Assembly (NCBI GenBank): GCA_903927685.1
Contig: CAIYOB010000936.1
Coordinates: 1 to 44,987, forward strand
Source: an uncultured Planctomycetaceae bacterium
GTDB lineage: Bacteria > Planctomycetota > Planctomycetia > Pirellulales > Pirellulaceae
Length of the DNA: 44,987 bases
Direction: 5' to 3'
Both the position numbers and the translations under genes were made by a program. The number at the start of each line of letters is the position of its first letter. The first letter of the stretch is position 1. Of this stretch, positions 15,701 through 22,826 are shown one piece after another. The notes under the pieces are model-generated. The model searched no databases. It saw only the letters and a program-made list of their open reading frames with translations, and was not told where the DNA came from.

Positions 15701-16744
15701 GGCCAATTGGCGGCTCAGTTCGTGTTGCTTCGCGTGGATCGCTTCCAGACGTTCGGCCACTTCCCATTCGAATGCCGCTCGCTGGTCGGCCAAGTTGGCG
15801 CGTTCGGAGTCGAGCCGCTGCCGGTCCGCGGCCAGCTGCCGCAACCGCTCAGCGGCCTGCGCCTCCAACTCGGCCCGCTGGCGTCCGAACGATTCCTGGT
15901 CTGACCCACGGCGTGCAGAGCCGTCCGCGGCTGCCCCTTCCGCCGCGTCCGCTGCCCTACCTGGCGAGCTTCTCGGGCGCTGTCTTGCTGCCGTTCCGGT
16001 CGCTGACGGCTGGTCGTCCCCGGGCAGCTGTGTTGCCGACTTGCCTGAACGCGGCCGGCGACGACGCTCGAAGGCCGCCTGTTCCTCGGCCAGTGCGTTA
16101 CGCCCGGCGGCGAGCCGCCGCTGTTGAGCCGCGAGTTCCTCCTGCCGGGCTGCCGCCTGGATCTCAAATTCGGCGCCCTCCAGCTGGCACGCCGCCTTCT
16201 CGGCCTCGAGCCTGGCCAGTTCGTCCGCGATTACGGTCGCCTCGAGCGCCAACCGGGTCCGCTCCTCGCCGGGACGCGAACCCCTGCTGTGCAGGGCGGC
16301 CTTCGTGAGCGTCTCCCGATGATGGAGTTCCTCTTCCCGGGACTCAATCGCCTCCAACCGGTCCTGCAGAGCACGTTCGAGAATCCGCCGCTGGTCTGAG
16401 AGCTTGGCCCGCTCGGCATCCAGGGCGCGCTGTTCTGCGTCGAGTTGCTTGACGCGTGCCGACGCCCGGACCTCGAATTCGGCCCAGTCCGCCTCGACCG
16501 TCGCCGGATCGTCGGCGTCCGAATCGCAGGGGTCGCACGGCAACGGGGAGACGTCTTGACGAGACGCAGGATCCCGGGACACGACACCTTCGTTCCCGGT
16601 TCCCCGCGCCGAGGCTCTCATTGCGCCGGACAAAGCCTGCGCCCCCCCGGCCGGATACGTGATTTCGCCCTTCTCCAGCAACACGACGATCTCCCGTGGC
16701 AAGCCTGGCGGCATTCGGCTGGTCGCCATCCCGCGAGGTGCCAT
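9764..16744 (-). CDS. Giant tail-anchored coiled-coil repeat protein (2326 residues)
   Basis: 2326 residues, nearly all Ala/Glu/Gln/Arg/Leu-rich heptad-like helix. The N-terminal 90 residues are non-coiled (PREIVVLLEKGEITYPAGG). A first coil block reaches about 230, followed by an Arg/Ser/Ala linker to about 285. From about 385 to 2050 the protein is a repeat array with a 103-residue period. Each unit carries REQWAxQQAKLEAELxxLA, QDVxxRLEAVRAQQxELDR, RTAAWEAACRQEKGRL and SERTALEQERAEL blocks. The last 28 residues (ILLCLASTVCLIAAGAFAWWW) form a single C-terminal membrane helix with three Lys/Phe after it, so it is a tail-anchored filament. The start could also be Met6 or Met11; no Shine-Dalgarno site is seen. 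A spacer, tether or cytoskeletal role is inference. The plus strand over this gene is open for 1182 codons, but that is a by-product of the repeats. Confidence 0.85.
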   Translation of the reverse strand: MAPRGMATSRMPPGLPREIVVLLEKGEITYPAGGAQALSGAMRASARGTGNEGVVSRDPASRQDVSPLPCDPCDSDADDPATVEADWAEFEVRASARVKQLDAEQRALDAERAKLSDQRRILERALQDRLEAIESREEELHHRETLTKAALHSRGSRPGEERTRLALEATVIADELARLEAEKAACQLEGAEFEIQAAARQEELAAQQRRLAAGRNALAEEQAAFERRRRPRSGKSATQLPGDDQPSATGTAARQRPRSSPGRAADAAEGAAADGSARRGSDQESFGRQRAELEAQAAERLRQLAADRQRLDSERANLADQRAAFEWEVAERLEAIHAKQHELSRQLANAQAGVSTADAARLEAARASLRQERAEFDAQAAARREQQAKLEAELARLVGRQQVVDQDVKKRLDALQTQQGELDRRTAAWEATCQQEKERLGDEAARLEAEAAKVAAAAAGLESERTAVERERAALTAETAERREQWADQQAKLEAEAERLARQQQVVDQDVTNRLQAVRAEQEELDRRAAAWEATRQQEKGRLSDEAARLDAEAAKLAAAAAGLESERTAVERERAALAAEAAERREQWADQQAKLEAESAQLAGRQQVIDQDVTNRLEAVRAQQEELDRRTAAWETTRRQEQGRLKSEGSRLEAESAKLAAAVSELESERTALEQERAALAAQAAEHREQWAAQQAKLAAELASLAGQQQVIGQDATDRLQSVRAQQEELDRRTVAWEATCRQEKGRLEAESAKLAAAVSEVESHRTALEQERAELAAQAAERREQWAAQQAKLEAELARLASQQQSVDQDVAKRAEAVKAQQDELDRRTAAWKTACRQEKGRLGAEARRLEAESAKLAAAVSEVEAHRTALEQERAELAAQAAERRDQWAAQQAKFEAELARLASQQQIVDQDVTKRAEAVKAQQDELDRRTAAWKAACRREKGRLGAESRRLEAEAARLTTAVAGLESERTALEQERAELAAQAAERREQWAAQQAKLDAELARVAGQQHVVDQDVTNRLEAVRAQQDELDRQTAAWQAACRQEKGRLGAEARRLEAEAAKLTAAVSELESDRTALEQERAELAAEAAEHRERWADQQAKLDAELARVAGQQQVLNQDVAERLEAVKAQQDELDRRTAVWEAACRQEKQRLNAEATRLETEAAKFTAAAAGLESERTAVEQERAELAAEAAERREQLVAQQAELAAELERVAGQQQALDQDVAKRLEAVKAQQEDLDRRTTAWEAACRQEKQRLNGEATRLEAEAARLTAAAAELTTERTALEQERAALTAVAAERRGQWAAQQSKLEAESVRLGAESKRLEAQAAKIAAAAAGLQSERTAVEQERAEYEARVAAQREQWLRQQQEKLEADLTLVAAQQEAGERELADARDALRSQQDEFARQSAAWKVACRQEQGRLNDEATRLEAQAAKLDAAAAGLNSERAVLDQERAELAAEAAKHREQWAAQQAKLEAELVRLGAESKRLEAQAAKIAASAAAVQSERTAVAQERTDFEARAAGQREQWLRQQQQKLEADLELVAAQRQAGERELAECRDALRARQEEFGRRTAAWEAACRQEQGRLKEEAGRLEAEAVKLTAAAADLTSERTAVEQERAALTAEAGKRREQWAAQQAKLEAELSRLAGQRQLADEQLTKRLDALRSQQDELERRTAAWKASRQQEEWRLGEEAKRLEAQAAKVAAATDGLQSERAAVERERAEFEARVTAQREQWLVQQQQKVESDLALVAAQRQAGERDLADSQDALRMQQQEFSRQTAAWAAASRQEQGRLTEEAGRLEAEAAKLAAAAAGLTSERMAVEQERAALTAEAAKHREQWAAQQAKLEAELARLAGQRQRGDEQLTKQREALRAQQEELERRAAAGEAARKQEERRLSEESKRLEARAAKIAAAAADLQSARTAVEQERAEFKAQAAVQREQWLLQQQQKLEGDLALVAAQQQVGERELADGRDALRGQQEDFGRQTQAWEASRRQEQERLNDEAQRLEARAEQITAAAARLTADQAAAEQERATAAAEIAQRREQLATREQQLAAEFTRLADEQRAAEQDLASRAEALRVQQEAFVRETAAWEAAQKPSSGFDLVAGQQQVAEQELNDRRDALRVQQQEFGWQTAAWEAALRQEEGRLAEEAKRLQAEAARLAAAAASLDSQCEAGEDPLAGSTSAPSAPQAERARPQIDAKQRSAQDRRAASDQLEDDAISRPESRPAGAGPGRPLTRQEQARLQELALIRSRQVEHSEGSSTDSADSQGPNEEEVLSTLRATWQQSTEDEPEPKPHGRILLCLASTVCLIAAGAFAWWWYVAKGF
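10926..15588 (-). repeat. 309-bp coding repeats changing to a 621-bp super-repeat
   Basis: I located the plus-strand mark TGCTCGCG (the REQ codons) in each unit. It falls at 15588, 15291, 14982, 14673, 14385, 14076, 13767, 13458, 13149 and 12840. The spacing is 309 bp except for 297 bp (loss of four residues, WADQ type) and 288 bp (loss of exactly seven residues, one heptad). From 12840 leftward two unit types alternate. REQWA units lie at 12840, 12348, 11856 and 11235, and REQWL units at 12660, 12168, 11547 and 10926. Both series step by 492, 492/621 and 621 bp. The 492-bp steps are the 621-bp unit minus 129 bp (43 residues). All changes keep the frame. Confidence 0.93.
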
Positions 16745-17043
16745 GGGAGCTAAACGGATCCACGACCCAGCCTACGCCCGCTGCCCAAACTAGGAGGCAA
16801 TGACAATCCCCCAGCCCACGAGATGCAACTGCCGGGCCGCAAGCACGATTCCACGCCAGATGACGAGTGATCACGGACGAATTGGCAGAAAAAACCTGAA
16901 AGTTACATCTTTCGATGGGTGCAAGCATTCCTACTTCGGCAGTTTGCGCCAATATGCCTGGAGCCCGTCGTAAAGCCCGAGAGTGCAAACCTCCGGTTTA
17001 CACCTCGTCCTTGCCAAACGACCCTCGCCAGCCGCCTCGATCG
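16745..17043. other. Intergenic region upstream of the coiled-coil gene
   Basis: About 300 bp between two minus-strand genes, less GC-rich than its surroundings. It must hold the promoter of the coiled-coil gene and the end of the Gfo/Idh/MocA transcript. No gene is supported. The only clear structure is the hairpin at 16983-17003, listed separately. Confidence 0.5.
16983..17003 (-). terminator. Hairpin downstream of the Gfo/Idh/MocA gene
   Basis: GTGCAAACC and GGTTTACAC flank a 3-base loop, forming nine pairs with one G-U on the transcript. It lies 40 bp after the stop codon on the minus strand. No T-run follows, so it could be a processing or stabilising hairpin instead of an intrinsic terminator. 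Confidence 0.35.
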
Positions 17044-18564
17044 CTATAGTTCCCAGCCGGGGCGGTACTCGCGAACCAAGAACCGGTTGGCTTCGGCCGC
17101 ATTAGCGATCTGCATCTTGTCGCTGTCGAACAGGACCTTTTTCCCCGCTCGGAGGGCGACCGTCCCCAGGTTGACGGCATCGGTGATGGACGCTGCGTTC
17201 AGGAAACTGCCAGGCGACGGCTCGCCGCCCAGGATCGCGTCCAGCCACGGGTTGTGACGGCGTCTGCGTTCGGCCGGGGTCGGCTCGGCGGCGGCCGGCG
17301 GCGTTCCGTCTTTCCACAGCGGCTCCCGTTTGCCCGCGGCGAACCGCTGCGGATCCTGGCCGTGGAAGCCCGCCAAGATCGCTCCCTCGTCGCCGACAAA
17401 CAGAATGCCTTCGCGCTCCAGTTCGACGTTCTCGGCCTCGATCTCGCGCGGCAGACGCGGCTTCATGCCTCCGTCGTACCAGAACAGATCCAGCGCCGGC
17501 ATGTTCGCACGAGCAGCGAATTGGAGCCGGATCGAGCATGCCGTCGGGTACGCGAAATCATTGACATCCGTGCGGCAGACAAAGTCGACCGTCGAACAAG
17601 TGTGTGTTGCCCACGCCTGGGCACTGACGGGCACACCCAGTTCGAGCGCCGTAAAGACGGGCCACAGACTGTAGATGCCCATGTCGGCCATCGAGCCGCC
17701 GCCGAAATCGTACCAGCCGCGAAAGACGGTGTGGGTGTAGTTCGGATGATAGGGACGGTCGAGCGCCGGGCCGAGCCACAGATCCCAGGCGAGTCCCCGG
17801 GGGATCGGCGGTCTGTCCGCGGGGATGGCCGTGTACTGCGGCCACACCGGCCGGTTCGTCCAGTTGTGGACTTCGCGCAACGAGCCAATGACTCCCTGCT
17901 TGATGCACTCCGCAATCTGCCCGTTGCCCGTGCCGCTGCCGTAAGCCAGCAGGTGCGTGGCGACCTTCGTCTGGCGAGCGGTCTCGACGACCCGCCGGCC
18001 TTCGTACATCCGGTTGGCCAGCGGCTTGTGCATCAGGACATGCTTGCCCTTCTTCATCGCCGCGATGGAGACGGTCGCGTGCAGGTGATCCGGAGTCATG
18101 ACCTTGACGGCATCCACGTCCTGCTCCTTTTCCAGCAGTTCCCGGAAGTCGGCATAGGCGGCACATGCCTTGAAGTTCGCGTCACCCCGCTGCCGGGCAT
18201 AGTAGGCATCGACAACTTCCCGCCCGACCTCACGGCCGCCGGGACAGCCCCCGACGCCCTCGCGCCACGCCGGATTGCCCAGGAACTCGCGGATCTGGTT
18301 GCGGATGCCGTTCTTGCCCCACTCGAGATAATCGTTGCTGTCCGTGTTGGGATCGCAGACGGCCACGATCTGTACCTCGGGATCGGCGAGCAGACCGCCC
18401 AGTTCCCGAAACCCTTGAGTGCCCATCCCAATGTGTGCGACGGTGACCTTGTCGCTGGGCGCGACATGCCCCGTCCCGCCCAAGACATGCCGGGGGACAA
18501 TGGAAAAGGCGCCCGAGGCGGCGGCGGCTCCGAGGAAGCTGCGGCGAGTGAAATCGGCGGGCAT
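17044..18564 (-). CDS. Gfo/Idh/MocA-family oxidoreductase with Tat signal
   Basis: 506 residues from the ATG at 18564, chosen because AGGAG lies about 8 bases upstream and the protein then opens with a twin-arginine signal (TRRSFLGAAAASGAF). The frame extends 17 codons further, but without a reason to use them. The Rossmann domain (about 35-220) has VTVAHIGMGTQGFREL and AVCDPNTDS. The motif that is usually E-K-P reads HVLMHKPLANRMYEG, so Glu is replaced by His. The second domain includes NWTNRPVWPQ, GLAWDLWLGPA and FGGGSMADMGIYSLWP, typical of planctomycete secreted members. An insertion with GGCPGGREVGREVVDAYYA is shared by that group. Members are NAD(P)-dependent sugar or polyol oxidoreductases, but the exported ones are mostly uncharacterised. 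It is 26 bp downstream of the radical SAM gene, the last gene of the minus-strand cluster. Confidence 0.88.
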   Translation of the reverse strand: MPADFTRRSFLGAAAASGAFSIVPRHVLGGTGHVAPSDKVTVAHIGMGTQGFRELGGLLADPEVQIVAVCDPNTDSNDYLEWGKNGIRNQIREFLGNPAWREGVGGCPGGREVGREVVDAYYARQRGDANFKACAAYADFRELLEKEQDVDAVKVMTPDHLHATVSIAAMKKGKHVLMHKPLANRMYEGRRVVETARQTKVATHLLAYGSGTGNGQIAECIKQGVIGSLREVHNWTNRPVWPQYTAIPADRPPIPRGLAWDLWLGPALDRPYHPNYTHTVFRGWYDFGGGSMADMGIYSLWPVFTALELGVPVSAQAWATHTCSTVDFVCRTDVNDFAYPTACSIRLQFAARANMPALDLFWYDGGMKPRLPREIEAENVELEREGILFVGDEGAILAGFHGQDPQRFAAGKREPLWKDGTPPAAAEPTPAERRRRHNPWLDAILGGEPSPGSFLNAASITDAVNLGTVALRAGKKVLFDSDKMQIANAAEANRFLVREYRPGWEL

Positions 18565-18590
18565 GGGATGGCTCCTGGCGAGTGGGTTCG

Positions 18591-19673
18591 TTACACGTGC
18601 GGTTCGTACACACAATCCGGTTCACTTTCCAGCGCGTCGCCGGTGACGGCGTAGGCACGAGCCCGACTGCCGCCGCAGATCTGGCGATACTCGCAGATGC
18701 CGCACTTGCCTTTGAACGAGTCGGCGTTGCGAAGCGCGCGGAAAGTGGGGTGATTCTGGTAGACGTCCACGACCGAGTTTTCGGGGAACCGGCCGCAGCA
18801 CAGCGGCAGGAAGCCGGCCGGGAAGATCTCGCCGATCTGGCTGACGAACATCACGCCACGCCCGTCCCAGACGCCCAGCGGTGCCCGGTGGCCGCGATGG
18901 CTGCCGCCCTCGGGTCGGCCGCCCGGCCCGGCCAACGGATTGCCGTGCTGTTGCAGAACGTACCGCCGGTAGTGCGGTGCTTCCGTCGTCTTGACGCCGT
19001 AGGGCTTGCTGCGGGCGTGCCGATACAGTTTCTCGAACGCCAGCTCGTATTCCTCCGGCTTGATCCGCACCTGCTGCAGGCCGCGGCCAACGGGAATCAA
19101 GAAGAACACCGACCACATGGCGATGCCTTGGCTGGCCAGCAATTCGGCAATCTCGTCCAACTGGTGGAAATTCCGCCGCGTCACGGAGGTATTCACTTGG
19201 ACCGGCAAGTCCAATCGCCGGGCGTTGCCCAGCATCTGCAGTGTCCGCTCGAAGCTGCCCGACCAGCCGCGAAAGGCGTCATGCACCGTGGCATCCGCGC
19301 CGTCCAGGCTGATCCCCAACCGGCTTACGCCGGCTTCCTTGGCCGCGGAAAACGCATCATAAGTCGCCAACGGCGTGGCGGAGGGCGTCAACGCCACCTG
19401 CAAACCGGCGGTCCGGGCGTGGCGGATCAAGTCAAACAGGTCGCGGCGTTTCAGCGGATCGCCGCCGGTCAGGACCAGCGTCGGCGGTTTGGGAAAACTG
19501 GCGACCTGTGAGATCAAGGCTTGCGACTGTTCACGCTGCAGTTCGTTCGGGTCCGCATCCGCCTTGGCCGACGCCCGGCAGTGCTCGCAGACCAGATCGC
19601 AGGCTTGGGTGATCTCGTAATAGAACATCATCGGGCTGACGTCAAAGTCAGCCTCGGTATAGCTCGGCATCAT
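18591..19673 (-). CDS. Radical SAM protein with SPASM-type C-terminus (TIGR04053/AhbD-like)
   Basis: 360 residues. Cys25, Cys29 and Cys32 (CDLVCEHC) bind the SAM-reactive 4Fe-4S cluster. LVLTGGDPL is the SAM-binding GGE-type motif, and LGISLDGADATVHD follows as in MoaA/NirJ/PqqE relatives. The C-terminal third carries the auxiliary-cluster cysteines: LPLCCGRFP, then CGICEYRQICGGSRARAYAVTG (given as CGICEYRQICGG and SRARAYAVTG) and DCVYEP. The GGSRARAYAVTGD ending is shared by AhbD/NirJ heme proteins and by the TIGR04053 group, to which I lean; the substrate is unknown. A second ATG directly follows the first. The next genes are an SDR 66 bp upstream and a Gfo/Idh/MocA gene downstream. The MoaB gene two steps upstream hints at a cofactor link, which is inference. 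Confidence 0.85.
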   Translation of the reverse strand: MMPSYTEADFDVSPMMFYYEITQACDLVCEHCRASAKADADPNELQREQSQALISQVASFPKPPTLVLTGGDPLKRRDLFDLIRHARTAGLQVALTPSATPLATYDAFSAAKEAGVSRLGISLDGADATVHDAFRGWSGSFERTLQMLGNARRLDLPVQVNTSVTRRNFHQLDEIAELLASQGIAMWSVFFLIPVGRGLQQVRIKPEEYELAFEKLYRHARSKPYGVKTTEAPHYRRYVLQQHGNPLAGPGGRPEGGSHRGHRAPLGVWDGRGVMFVSQIGEIFPAGFLPLCCGRFPENSVVDVYQNHPTFRALRNADSFKGKCGICEYRQICGGSRARAYAVTGDALESEPDCVYEPHV

Positions 19674-19739
19674 CCGGCAGGAGTCCTTTTATTGCTTATG
19701 GGTTTTCGGTGTGTACGTCTGAGCCTATTCTTGTCCGGC

Positions 19740-20513
19740 TCAGCGCGCTGTCCACCCTCCATCGACGGTAACCAGGCTGCCCGTCATGTAACTGGCGGCA
19801 TCGCTGGCCAGGAAGATGGCAGCGCCTTGGATTTCTTCCAGCTGGCCCCAGCGGCCCAGGGCCACGGCGCCGACAATGAACTTCATCGTGTGCTCGTCCC
19901 GGGCGATGGGCTCGTTCATCGGCGTCAAGAATGGACCGGGGCAGATCGCGTTCACGCAGATCCCGTACGAGGCCAGCTCCAATCCCAGCGTCCGCGTCAT
20001 TTGCACGACCGCACCTTTGCTGGTGGCGTATGGCGTGCGGTTCTCCAAGCCCACGACGCCCAGCGTGCTGGCAATGTTGACGATCCGGCCGTAGCGGGCC
20101 TGCTTCATGTGCGGGATGACGGCCCGGCACGCTAGCCATACACCGTCGACGTTGATCTGCTGGACTTGCCGGAATTGCTCGTACGACAGCGACTCGATCG
20201 GCCCGCGGATATTCACGCCGGCGTTGTTGATCAAAATGTCGATCTTGCCAAATTCGGCCAAGACGCGTGCGACCATCGTCTGGCAGTCGTCCTCGGACGC
20301 GACATCCGCACGCAGGCCAAGCGCCCGATGGCCGTATTCGCCCGCGATTTCCGCAGCCGTGGCCGCGGCTTCGTCTTCGTGCCGGCTGGTCACCACGACG
20401 TCGGCGCCGGCGGAAGCCAAGCCGGCCGCCATCGCTTGCCCCAGGCCTTTCGACCCGCCGGTCACCAGGGCCGACTTGCCGGTCAGATCGAACAACTTGA
20501 CGCCTCGGAGCAT
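19740..20513 (-). CDS. Short-chain dehydrogenase/reductase
   Basis: 257 residues, a classical SDR. The cofactor motif TGGSKGLG is at 18-25, with LRADVASEDD after it. NNAGVNIRGPIESLS, the catalytic Ser in VNIASTLGVVG, Tyr and Lys in YATSK, and CPGPFLTPMN follow, ending MTGSLVTVDGG. An Arg/His after the second strand (VVTSRHEDE) suggests NADP preference. The closest named relatives by feel are gluconate 5-dehydrogenase and glucose 1-dehydrogenase-like SDRs, so the substrate is probably a sugar or sugar acid. Only 4 bp separate it from the end of the MoaB gene, so the two are co-transcribed. Confidence 0.9.
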   Translation of the reverse strand: MLRGVKLFDLTGKSALVTGGSKGLGQAMAAGLASAGADVVVTSRHEDEAAATAAEIAGEYGHRALGLRADVASEDDCQTMVARVLAEFGKIDILINNAGVNIRGPIESLSYEQFRQVQQINVDGVWLACRAVIPHMKQARYGRIVNIASTLGVVGLENRTPYATSKGAVVQMTRTLGLELASYGICVNAICPGPFLTPMNEPIARDEHTMKFIVGAVALGRWGQLEEIQGAAIFLASDAASYMTGSLVTVDGGWTAR

Positions 20514-20517
20514 AGAT

Positions 20518-21027
20518 TCACCGTTGAGCTTCTCGGACCAGGTGGCCGAGTTCCGGAAGGATGATTTGATCCATCGCCAGGCGAACGGCCGCTGGCGAGC
20601 CGGGCATGGTCAGGACCACCTTGGGCCCGACCAGTCCGCCCACAGCGCGGCTGAGCATGGCCGCGGCGCCGATCTCTTGAAAGCTGAGCATCCGAAACAG
20701 TTCCCCGTAGCCCGGCAATGGCTTGGTCAGCAAGCCGCTGACGGTCTCGTACGTCTGATCGCGGCGCGTGATCCCCGTTCCGCCGGTCAGCAGCACCGCA
20801 TCTACGTCGTCGCGGCTGCACAGTTCCTGCAACAACGGCGTGATCCGTTGGGGTTCATCGGGCACGATCAGCCGCTGGAGCACCAAGTGCCCGGCCGCGA
20901 TCAAGGACTCGCTGACCGCGCGCCCGCCCGTGTCGGTCTCGACGGTGCGCGTATCGCTGACCGTGATCACGGCGCAGCGAATCGAGACGGGGGCTTGGGA
21001 TTTATGTTCTGCGGTCGTGCTGCTCAC
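20518..21027 (-). CDS. moaB: MoaB/MogA-type molybdopterin adenylyltransferase
   Basis: 169 residues from the GTG at 21027, which has AGGA about 10 bases upstream and gives normal MoaB length. The frame continues to a TTG at 21078, but its extra 17 residues look random. Motifs in order: IRCAVITVSDTRT, DTGGRAVSESL, LLTGGTGITRRDQTYE (the substrate-binding GGTG and RD), FRMLSFQEIGAAAMLSRA and LTMPGSPAAVRLAM. MogA/MoaB proteins adenylate molybdopterin before molybdenum insertion; some MoaB proteins are inactive, but this one keeps the key loop. First gene of the minus-strand cluster, divergent from the HEAT-like gene with 83 bp between them. Confidence 0.87.
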   Translation of the reverse strand: MSSTTAEHKSQAPVSIRCAVITVSDTRTVETDTGGRAVSESLIAAGHLVLQRLIVPDEPQRITPLLQELCSRDDVDAVLLTGGTGITRRDQTYETVSGLLTKPLPGYGELFRMLSFQEIGAAAMLSRAVGGLVGPKVVLTMPGSPAAVRLAMDQIILPELGHLVREAQR

Positions 21028-21056
21028 CGGGGCGTCCTGGGGATCGAAGGGAACCG

Positions 21057-21086
21057 TTGCTTGCCAACACCTTACCAACCTATACT
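21057..21086 (+). promoter_or_regulatory. Candidate sigma-70-like promoter of the HEAT-like gene
   Basis: TTGCTT (21057-21062), an 18-base spacer and TATACT (21081-21086) precede the GTG at 21111. A GAGAGG ribosome site at about 21098-21103 would lie in a short leader. The region is shared with the divergent MoaB gene. Confidence 0.4.
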
Positions 21087-21110
21087 GGAGATGGAAAGAG
21101 AGGTTAGGCG

Positions 21111-22364
21111 GTGAAGTTCTGGTTGGGCAAGTGGACGCTCCTGGTTGCGACGCTGGGCACGGCGACCGGCGGGGCTGGCGCCCTGTCGGCGACGGATCTG
21201 TTCGTGCTGCAACAAGGAGGCCGTCTGCACGGCACCTGGTTGAACCGGCGGGACCAGCCCCTGACTCAGTACCAGATCCGTACCGAAGAGGGGGCCGTGC
21301 TCAAGCTGGACGCGTCGGCGGTGCGTTGGGCGTTGCCCCAGGACGCCCAGACCGCCGAGTACGAGCGGCGGCGCGAACACTGTGCCGACACGGTCGAAGG
21401 CCATTGGCAACTGGCCGAATGGTGCCGCGAGCAGGGTTGCAGGGAAGCGCGCGAGCTGCACCTGCGGCGGATTCTCGAATTGGATCCCGATCACGCCGGA
21501 GCCCGCCATGCCTTGGGGTACTCGCAAGTGGGCGGCCAATGGGTGACGCCGGCGGACATCCAACAGCGGCGCGGCTACCAACGGTATGCAGGCCGCTGGC
21601 GATTGCCGCAGGAAATCGAGCTGATGCAGGCGTCGCAGGAATCCGAACAGACGCAGCGGCGTTGGTTGGCCCAACTGGTCCGGTGGCGGGAAATGCTCAA
21701 CACGTCCGCCGCTCGCGAAGCGTATCTGGGTTTCGAGGGCCTGCGCGATCCGCAGGCGGTCCGCGGATTGGCGACGCTGCTGAACAGGGAAGCTTACCGA
21801 CAGGTCAAGTTGCTGTACATCGACGCCTTGGAGCGGATCGGGACTCCGCCGGCGATTGAGGCCTTGGTCGACAGCTCACTGCAGGACCCGGACGAAGAGA
21901 TCTTCCACGCCTGCCTGGAGAAAATCGTCCGGCTGCAGCCGCCGCACGTCGAGAAGCGGTACGTCACGGCCCTGAAAGACGAAAGCAACGTCCGTGTCAA
22001 TCGGGCCGGCTACGCGCTGGGACAATTGCACGACAAGTCCGTGCTGTCGCCGTTGATCAGCGCCTTGGTGACCACGCACACGATGGTCATTCCCCGGGCG
22101 TCCGATGCCTACACCGCGACGTTCGCCAAGACCGACGGAGGGCTGCCCGCGGGCGGTTCGCCGCTGGGCGGAACCGGATTCTCGACCGGCGGCGAGCCCC
22201 TGGTGATTTCCCAGACGGTGAATAACCAGGAAGTCCTGACGGCCTTGATACGCCTGAGCGGAGGCGTCAATTTCGGTTTCGATAAACGGGCCTGGCAGTA
22301 TTGGCTGGACAACGAGAACGCCAGGACCACGCCCGCCGTCGACGCCCGGCGCGGCGGGCCGTAG
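21111..22364 (+). CDS. Secreted HEAT-repeat-like protein
   Basis: 417 residues from a GTG with GAGAGG upstream. A signal peptide (about 1-26, LLVATLGTATGGAGALSA) opens the protein. Residues 30-150 hold a small domain with FVLQQGGRLHGTWLNR and a helical part with HALGYSQVGGQWVTP, common in planctomycete secreted proteins. From about 190 to 330 there are helical pairs of HEAT type: LRDPQAVRGLATLLN, YIDALERIGTPPAIEALVD, SSLQDPDEEIFHACLEKI and NRAGYALGQLHDKSVLSPL. The C-terminus is Gly/Thr-rich, then GGVNFGFDKRAWQYWLDNE. Probably a periplasmic scaffold protein; no enzymatic motif seen. Divergent from the MoaB cluster. Confidence 0.75.
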   Translation: MKFWLGKWTLLVATLGTATGGAGALSATDLFVLQQGGRLHGTWLNRRDQPLTQYQIRTEEGAVLKLDASAVRWALPQDAQTAEYERRREHCADTVEGHWQLAEWCREQGCREARELHLRRILELDPDHAGARHALGYSQVGGQWVTPADIQQRRGYQRYAGRWRLPQEIELMQASQESEQTQRRWLAQLVRWREMLNTSAAREAYLGFEGLRDPQAVRGLATLLNREAYRQVKLLYIDALERIGTPPAIEALVDSSLQDPDEEIFHACLEKIVRLQPPHVEKRYVTALKDESNVRVNRAGYALGQLHDKSVLSPLISALVTTHTMVIPRASDAYTATFAKTDGGLPAGGSPLGGTGFSTGGEPLVISQTVNNQEVLTALIRLSGGVNFGFDKRAWQYWLDNENARTTPAVDARRGGP

Positions 22365-22366
22365 CT

Positions 22367-22395
22367 GGCGATCGCCTCCTCTCGGTTGGATCGCC
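22367..22395 (+). terminator. Possible hairpin terminator after the HEAT-like gene
   Basis: GGCGATC and GATCGCC are perfect 7-base arms with a 15-base loop, starting 3 bases after the stop codon. There is no T-run, so this is weak. Confidence 0.3.
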
Positions 22396-22820
22396 ATACC
22401 GGCGACATGGACAACTTGGTCCTCGTCCGGGACGGCGCCGCAGAAGCCCGCAAGTCGCCCCCGGAGCGGCCCAACGGCCTCAAGCCCTGGATCGCCGTGA
22501 CTCCGATGTGCCGGGCGATATCCCCGCGAACTGGGATGCCACCCACCCGGCCGCGACCACGTCCGACATCCACCGCGGAACGGGGCATGTGAAAGGTTTT
22601 ACCGTACCGTTTATAGCCCACCCAAAATACTAATCGCTTACAAGTATCGATGCTCCCTCCGCGCAGGACACCGAATGACGGTGGGCAATAAAATGGGCAA
22701 TAAGACGGGACAGGTTCGTTCCGTGCGAGTCCATTACACAGGTCTCGTCTAGGTGCTCCCTCGACAAGATGCAAACGTCCGGGTGACTCCACGGGGGTGC
22801 CCGGGAATTGGAGGTCCGGG
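22396..22820. other. Non-coding stretch, possible decayed sequence
   Basis: Open frames on both strands here (for example 22109-22792 minus, 22301-22633 plus) have no family resemblance. The part from 22590 to 22760 is clearly richer in A and T than the rest of the window and contains TGGGCAATAA twice, 12 bases apart (22682-22691 and 22694-22703). It leads into the hairpin array and the intron relic, so it is probably old mobile-element debris. No gene is claimed. Confidence 0.45.
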
Positions 22821-22826
22821 CAACTT

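Noticed and set aside
12356..15904. 1182-codon open frame on the plus strand, antisense to the coiled-coil gene
   Set aside because: It is Leu/Gly/Arg-rich with repeats that mirror the sense repeats unit by unit. The sense strand has clear heptads and a membrane anchor; the antisense frame is a by-product of GC-rich repeats without stop codons.
22109..22792. 227-codon minus-strand frame
   Set aside because: Partly antisense to the HEAT-like gene, and the rest is Arg/Gly-rich text with no recognisable family.
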